This document shows positions 59,031-64,000 of a DNA stretch of 64,000 bases, piece by piece. Positions within the stretch are counted from its first letter, which is position 1, and each line of letters begins with the position of its first letter. The position numbers and the translations under genes were made by a program. The notes under the pieces were generated by a model, which had not been told where the DNA came from, did no database searches, and saw only the letters and a program-made list of their open reading frames with translations. Source of the DNA: Prunus persica (taxonomy: Eukaryota > Streptophyta > Magnoliopsida > Rosales > Rosaceae); contig NC_034009.1 in NCBI RefSeq assembly GCF_000346465.2, positions 42,950,649 through 43,014,648 of the forward strand. Reading direction: 5' to 3'.

Positions 59031-61324
59031 TTATTGTTGTTCCTCTGTTTGATCATCTGGGTTAGGAGTTGACCACTTATTTACACGCTGGCTGGCCTCT
59101 TGAGCCTGCACAAATTGTTCAACCAATAATTTATCATAAAATGTTAGCTTCAGCTTCCCTTAATTCTTCTTTTATTTCTTTTGGTTGAAAGAAATAAGTG
59201 GACTTTTTTTTTTTTATCTGTGAAAAGAAATGAGTGGACTTTTATGTTCGAATCATACCTCCTTTTCCCAATCACGTCGTGTTGTCACGATGGCCAACAG
59301 CACTGTTTGGACAGCAGTTCCACCAAGGATCATCCCACCCCATATACCCTGTTTTTATAAAAGAAAAATTCCACAAGCATACTGAGATAATGTAGTAAAT
59401 TAATGCTTGAAAGAGCTCATTACAAGTGTATAATATTATATGAATCAGAGCACCCAAAATTAGGAGCCAAACATACCATAACACCTAAGTTGGCGACCCA
59501 TCCCATTACAAATCCAAGTGGGAGCCCAATAATGTAGTAGCAGAAGAGATTTATATATGCCACCCATGCTTGCCATCCTGAGCCCACAGCCACTCCTGTA
59601 AAATTAAACACCATCTTTTAATACCAAGGAAAAAACCCTAACATTTTAGGCATCGCAATATTCAAGTTAAGCACTGAACCATCGTTAACCGTTGATTTAG
59701 GTGAAACCTATAGTCAGATCCGCATATATATACAACAAATAACCATCTAAGTACATATAAGCGACTATCGTATTTTTTGATAAGTAAAGATCGTATACCT
59801 AAGAAAGTTTACGAATAGTTAAAAGTTAACCTGATAAGACGGGTTGAACACCGTTAAGTAGAATTGTGACGGCCAAGAGGTAAGACATTTCACTAACTGA
59901 TTGGAGGACATCAGTGCTGGAAGTGAATATGTACCCAAACTGATCACGGAATATAATAATAAGTATGCAGAAGAATAGGGCAATTAAGGTGGATTCCGCA
60001 GCAGAAACTTTTGCTGCAAATTTTGCTGCCTGACCATTTCCAGCTCCCAGCTCATTTGCTACCCTTACTCTGTGAGTTGAAGACAAAAAAGAATGAGCAT
60101 TATAATTATATTTAACCGTAAGCAAAATAAGAAAATAGATGCCTCTTTTTCTAGCAAAGTTTTAAGTTTTTTTTTTTCCTTCAATTGTTTATTAAAAAAA
60201 GTGGCGAGAGGTCAAAAATAGTTACCCTGTTCCAGCAAAGAAGGCTAGATGAATCATGAGCTCCCACCCATTTATAGTCATGCTGCAAAATTCAATGCAA
60301 ACAATACGAAAAGAGAAGGTAAAAATTTACATTTATAATATGGTGAAATTGTAATTTCACCAAATTAGAAGAGACTGTAAGAAAAATAAAATAAAATAAA
60401 ATAAAATAAAAGTACTCTTATACCAAATTGATAAGGCATCCACAGCAAGAGTCGCGTTCTGTAAGTATCCAGTCATCAATATCAAGATTCTATAGTACCA
60501 GAACTCCAAACTGCATAAATCATTAACGGCAATGCTTGAGATTAAGTGTGATTCTTTTTAAAAGCAAGAGGTGCTTAGTAAGAATGGATATTATTACTAT
60601 GTTTTTAAACAAGCAATATTCAGGGAGTGGAGAATCGAACTTAGGATTTCAGATGCAGAGATAAATAATCTTAATCACTTGAGCTACAAGCCCCATACAA
60701 AAATGACTATTCTCTTTTAAGTTACAAGAAAACAAAGAAAGAAATAAAAAAGAGAGAGATGTAATACCAGAGCATGACACCAGAAGCAGTAGAAAGTTTG
60801 ACGAATTCCCAAAGCCCATAAAAGGCTTCCATGGAGAAACCAGTCCAGCTCAGTGGACACCAACCACATGTAACATAGCCAAGCAGCCCAAAGCACAAAA
60901 CCCACCATGAGATATCTAAAGCAACAGCAGCACCCACAACCCCAAAGTCCAAAACATACACAAAAAGCCAACTTATCAACGCATGAAACACCAAAACCAC
61001 CAAGGAAACCCACAAAGTCACAAAGTTCTTCAGCTGGCTCTGCAAGAATCTCTGCAGTGGGAACAAAAACGCATAGCTGAAGTGCAAGGGCAGAAGCCAC
61101 AAAGACACCACCCCAGTTTGCTCCGCCACGTCATCGGCCTGCCCTAACAGTTTCAGGATCGGAGAGGCGAAAATGTATATAGGTAACAGCAGAATGCAGC
61201 AGAAAAACAACACAATCCATGACCTTTGTAGGTATATCCCCAACATGCGGTGCCTCTTTGCCCCAAAAGCCTGCCCACATAGTGTCTCTAGCGCACTTGC
61301 CATGCCCAGCTAATTAATTGTCAA

Positions 61325-61355
<31 letters not shown>

Positions 61356-61766
61356 CAAAAAAGTTAAGAGACAAAGAAATAACGATTGGATATGCTATTC
61401 CGGCTTCCAACATGTTATTTTGCACAATCTAAAAGTCGGAATAACATACATAATTTATTACACGAACACCCTTTGAGATTTAGCATGGTTGATTATTACC
61501 AAGAGACCGAAAGTGAAGCCGAGGACGACATTGTTTGCAATGGAAATGGAAGCGAGTTCAACGACACCAAGGTGGCCGGCAAAGGCTTGTGTAATAACAC
61601 CCATGGAGTAGCCAGCCAAACGGCTGACGATGGCGGGACCCACAACTCGCCATAGTTTCTTGGACTCTATCCAAACTCTGGATGGAAGGTGTTTGGCGTG
61701 AGATGGTTCTGCTACCAGAGATTGGTTAAGATCCACTAATGCTTCTTCCCTGTCAATGCTTCCCAT
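59031..61766 (-). CDS. MATE efflux transporter (DETOXIFICATION family)
   Basis: Model: complement(join(59031..59105, 59259..59348, 59477..59595, 59831..60069, 60226..60282, 60424..60510, 60768..61309, 61500..61766)), 491 aa; all eight exons join in frame at GT-AG sites. It has twelve expected membrane segments and the family motifs: VWIESKKLWRVVGPAI at the start, FAGHLGVVELAS, LGMASALETLCGQAFGAK, SQLKN-region, VMLCLEFWYYRILI, TRVANELGAGNGQAA-like GVRVANELGAGNG, and GSGWQAWVAYIN. This is the MatE layout of plant DTX proteins (about 500 aa). Such carriers export or sequester flavonoids, alkaloids or organic ions by H+ or Na+ antiport at the vacuolar or plasma membrane. Family resemblance is to the DTX40/41 side (inference). 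The substrate cannot be told from sequence. A SINE-like copy sits in one intron (60605-60705). Confidence 0.9.
60605..60705 (-). mobile_element. SINE-like repeat in a MATE intron
   Basis: On the minus strand 'ggggcttgtagctcaagtga' resembles an A box, and about 40 bp on 'cctaagttcgattctcc' is a B-box-like motif. It lies inside the intron between 60510 and 60768. It is part of the dispersed B-box family. Confidence 0.45.
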
Positions 61767-62272
61767 CGTAGAAATAGTTTAGTAAGACTAAGAGTGATAA
61801 AAACCAAAAATAGAAAATAAGAACTTGACCAGACAGAGATATAGTGGAGAAAAGGTAAATTTGACGTTGAGGAGTCGTTGAAAAAATGTTTGCTGTGGAA
61901 AATTAGGTGGATTTTAGCACTCTAGCCACCTTCCCCTTGCTTTTATTTATTTAATTATCTGGTACAATGGGGCCTTCCCGAAACCAAAAACTAAACAAAA
62001 AGCAAAGCAATGCAAGTAGACAACTTCAAATAAAAAAATTGGACTGTCTGCCATTATGCAATATTATGCAAAATTGGGTGAAGTTTCTTGGATAAAGAGT
62101 TGTTGAGATTCGGAGAGTTGTTGATATTTTAATTTAAAGAAAATAAGTAAATCTGAAGATGGTAGCAAGCAACAAGAAACTTAAATAAAATTAAAGAATT
62201 ACAAGGAAGGTGTTCAAAATTACCATTTTAGCCCAAGAGGTGGATCATCAGATAGGCAGGCAGAGCCCATCA
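61767..62272. other. Promoter side of the MATE gene and 3' side of the CNL gene
   Basis: About 500 bp between two minus-strand genes. It holds the MATE promoter and the end of the NLR transcript. A (TA)n tract also lies in the first MATE intron (about 61333-61354). No other feature seen. Confidence 0.4.
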
Positions 62273-64000
62273 TCAATCCTCCTCCAACATTCCAACTCCG
62301 TCTTTTTTCACAAACTTGCCATTAATTTTGATGTTTTGGACGTGAGACGCCTTTTTCACCCACTCCGTTCCACATCTCGTCTTGAACCATTCTGCAAGAA
62401 TCCAACAATTCCACTCGATGCTCAATTCCCGCAGCGGGGTCTTCCATAGGAAGTTCGGCAGTGCTTTCAGCCAAGGGCAGTGGTAGATTTCTAAGTATAA
62501 AAGAGATGGCATTATTGTAATTTTAGAATCCTCTTCTTCTACTCCTTCCCATTCTTCCCACTGCAACATGTTTTCAAATTTTAGTGTTTTCAATTTCGGA
62601 AACGACTTTATTAATGTTTGCGGTGTTTTGCCTGTTATTCCCAAAAATTCAACTCCCACCTTTTTCACACTCTGCATCCAACGTATCTGTAAATATTCAA
62701 AGGACGGGAGTTTCCCCAGAGGAGCCAAAACCCCACAAAATGGAACCTCAGAGAATTCAAGCCTTCTCAGATTATGACAGCTCATCATCCAACTGGGACA
62801 CAGGGAGGTACTCTGGTAATTCCGGATATTCAACGACTCCAGATTTGTATGCACTTGAAAGCCATTCAATATTTCTTCATCCTTTAAATCCGCCTCAGCT
62901 CTCTCCGGATCTCCACGATAGTGGTGCCCAAAATGTAGTATCAAATGAAGGAGGTTCTTCTTGTTCCCCAATTCTGTATTTTTAGCCTCACTCCCATCTT
63001 TCGCTGACTTCAAGTTTGCTATGTAAAGGCTCCCTTGAAGCTGCTCCAAGTTTCCCAAATCCCCTAATTTGAAAATTCCTTCATCATCCTCGCCACCGTC
63101 TTTAAGATACAAGTAATCCAAGATTTGCAGATTTCTTAATCTTCCAATCTCTTTTGGTACTTTTAGACTTTCGCACCCCAAAATATAAAGATGCTTTAAG
63201 TTAACCAACTTTCTTAAGCTCACCGGTAGTTCTCTGAGTCCCTCGCACCCAATGAGACGCAATGTTTCCAGATTGAATAAATTACCCACAGAATTGGGTA
63301 ATTCTTCCAATTCCTCATTTTCACTTAAATCGAGATACCGCAAATGTACTAGTCCACCAATACTTTCCGGAACTTCTTTGATTGAGTTTTCAGTCAACTT
63401 TAATGTTCTAATGCTTTTCAATTTTGAAAATGAGTCCGAGGGTAACGGAGGAAGTTTCCTAGTAGAAATTACCAGAGTCCGTAATCCTTTGCAATTGTAG
63501 ATTGAAACAGGAAATGAATCATTGTATGTTGACATTAGGTTCAAATGACGAACCTTATTATCGACTACCATGTTTTTCTCTTTGCAACTTTCTGCCACCT
63601 CCATAATAAAACATTCATTTTTGGTGAGAAACTGTAAAAAGTCATGCACAATATCATGCATTTTGCAGCTTATAATATCACCATCCACTTCGTCTTTAAC
63701 AAAATCTTGGAAAAAGGAACGCATCACTAAGTTATCAAAGTACTGTTGGCCTATCATTCTTTCTTTTTCTTTATCTCCTTTCATACTAAGATATTCTTGT
63801 GACATCCAACACTCAATCAACTCATTTCTATCAAACTCATAATCTTTTGGGAAAACAACACAAAATAAAAGACACCGTCTAACCGCTGGAGTCAAATCAT
63901 AATAGCTAAGTAATAGTGATTGAAAAACCTGTTGTTCAACCTCTTCTAATTCCCACATCTTACTCTCCAAAACAGCTACCCATTCGTTTCTGGTCTTCTT
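62273..64000 (-). CDS. CC-NBS-LRR disease resistance protein, RGA-like (5' end outside window)
   Basis: The last 575 codons of an NLR; the frame is open to the window edge with no intron, and the start lies beyond 64000. It opens at the end of the NB-ARC: RNEWVAVLESKMWELEE, LLLSYYDLTPAVRRCLLFC, PKDYEFDRNELIECWMSQ and QYFDNLVMRSFFQDF, followed by the MHD motif KMHDIVHDFLQFL. LRRs follow: IRTLKLTENSIKEVPESIGG, LRYLDLSENEELEELPNSVG and LETLRLIGC. These features are the RGA/RGA2-RGA3 class of CC-type NLRs. The C-terminus is WVKKASHVQNIKINGKFV and ends MLEED. Such receptors act in the cytosol as pathogen sensors. No disabling change is seen in this part; the P-loop and CC domain are not visible. 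Confidence 0.9.
   Translation of the reverse strand, partial: KKTRNEWVAVLESKMWELEEVEQQVFQSLLLSYYDLTPAVRRCLLFCVVFPKDYEFDRNELIECWMSQEYLSMKGDKEKERMIGQQYFDNLVMRSFFQDFVKDEVDGDIISCKMHDIVHDFLQFLTKNECFIMEVAESCKEKNMVVDNKVRHLNLMSTYNDSFPVSIYNCKGLRTLVISTRKLPPLPSDSFSKLKSIRTLKLTENSIKEVPESIGGLVHLRYLDLSENEELEELPNSVGNLFNLETLRLIGCEGLRELPVSLRKLVNLKHLYILGCESLKVPKEIGRLRNLQILDYLYLKDGGEDDEGIFKLGDLGNLEQLQGSLYIANLKSAKDGSEAKNTELGNKKNLLHLILHFGHHYRGDPERAEADLKDEEILNGFQVHTNLESLNIRNYQSTSLCPSWMMSCHNLRRLEFSEVPFCGVLAPLGKLPSFEYLQIRWMQSVKKVGVEFLGITGKTPQTLIKSFPKLKTLKFENMLQWEEWEGVEEEDSKITIMPSLLYLEIYHCPWLKALPNFLWKTPLRELSIEWNCWILAEWFKTRCGTEWVKKASHVQNIKINGKFVKKDGVGMLEED

Noticed and set aside
60717..61100. Cys/Leu-rich 127-codon frame on the minus strand
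   Set aside because: A shifted frame of the MATE exon, without its motifs.

Overview
The window is eukaryotic nuclear DNA from a dicot plant. The genes are split by GT-AG introns, intergenic DNA is AT-rich, and the transposons are plant types (Ty1-copia, LINE, hAT, MITE, tRNA-derived SINE). TIR-type NLR genes with a C-terminal C-JID domain point to a eudicot. Gene style suggests a woody rosid, possibly Rosaceae/Prunus, but that is inference.

Layout. 1-3.6 kb: an array of about 25 degenerate ~100-bp units, each with a G-box-like CACGTG and a 20-bp palindrome, bordered by copies of an AT-rich terminal repeat. 3.7-17.2 kb: a TIR-NBS-LRR (TNL) cluster on the + strand, with two apparently intact four-exon genes (1148 and 1098 aa), a collapsed third copy, a C-terminal relic upstream, and a LINE-derived RNase H fragment at the end. 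18.2-20.2 kb (-): a six-exon, 330-aa coiled-coil protein. 21.9-23.9 kb (-): a five-exon, 238-aa protein that looks plastid-targeted, with one membrane segment and a long amphipathic tail. 26.2-32.7 kb: a complete Ty1-copia retrotransposon with 441-bp LTRs, a 5-bp target duplication and two nonsense codons in pol. 33.6-34.6 kb (+): a RING-H2 ATL E3 ligase of the ATL51/52/54 kind. 37.7-39.5 kb (-): a group Ia bHLH factor (bHLH94/96-like). 39.5-52.2 kb: gene-poor, with MITE, SINE and nested hAT remnants. 52.2-53.4 kb (+): an ATL6/ATL31-like RING-H2 protein. 56.8-57.8 kb (+): an intronless ANTH-domain clathrin-assembly protein. 59.0-61.8 kb (-): an eight-exon MATE transporter (491 aa). 62.3-64.0 kb (-): the 3' part of a CC-type NLR of the RGA class, cut by the window edge.

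How the genes relate. Several belong to families with immune roles: the TNLs and CNL are receptors, and ATL6/31-type ligases act in defence and carbon/nitrogen signalling in Arabidopsis. They are separate transcription units, and nothing here shows a joint pathway. The TNLs clearly arose by tandem duplication that carried the 5' leader, its intron and the coding exons together; a third copy of the leader survives in front of the pseudogene.

Exon boundaries were assigned by hand from GT-AG sites, reading frame and family sense; every spliced model stays in frame from start to stop. No transcript or database evidence was available. The most unusual structures are the palindrome/G-box array (246-2730), the 75-bp in-frame duplication in the first TNL, the ~80-bp repeat array in the copia leader, and the hAT element nested in a SINE-like repeat.
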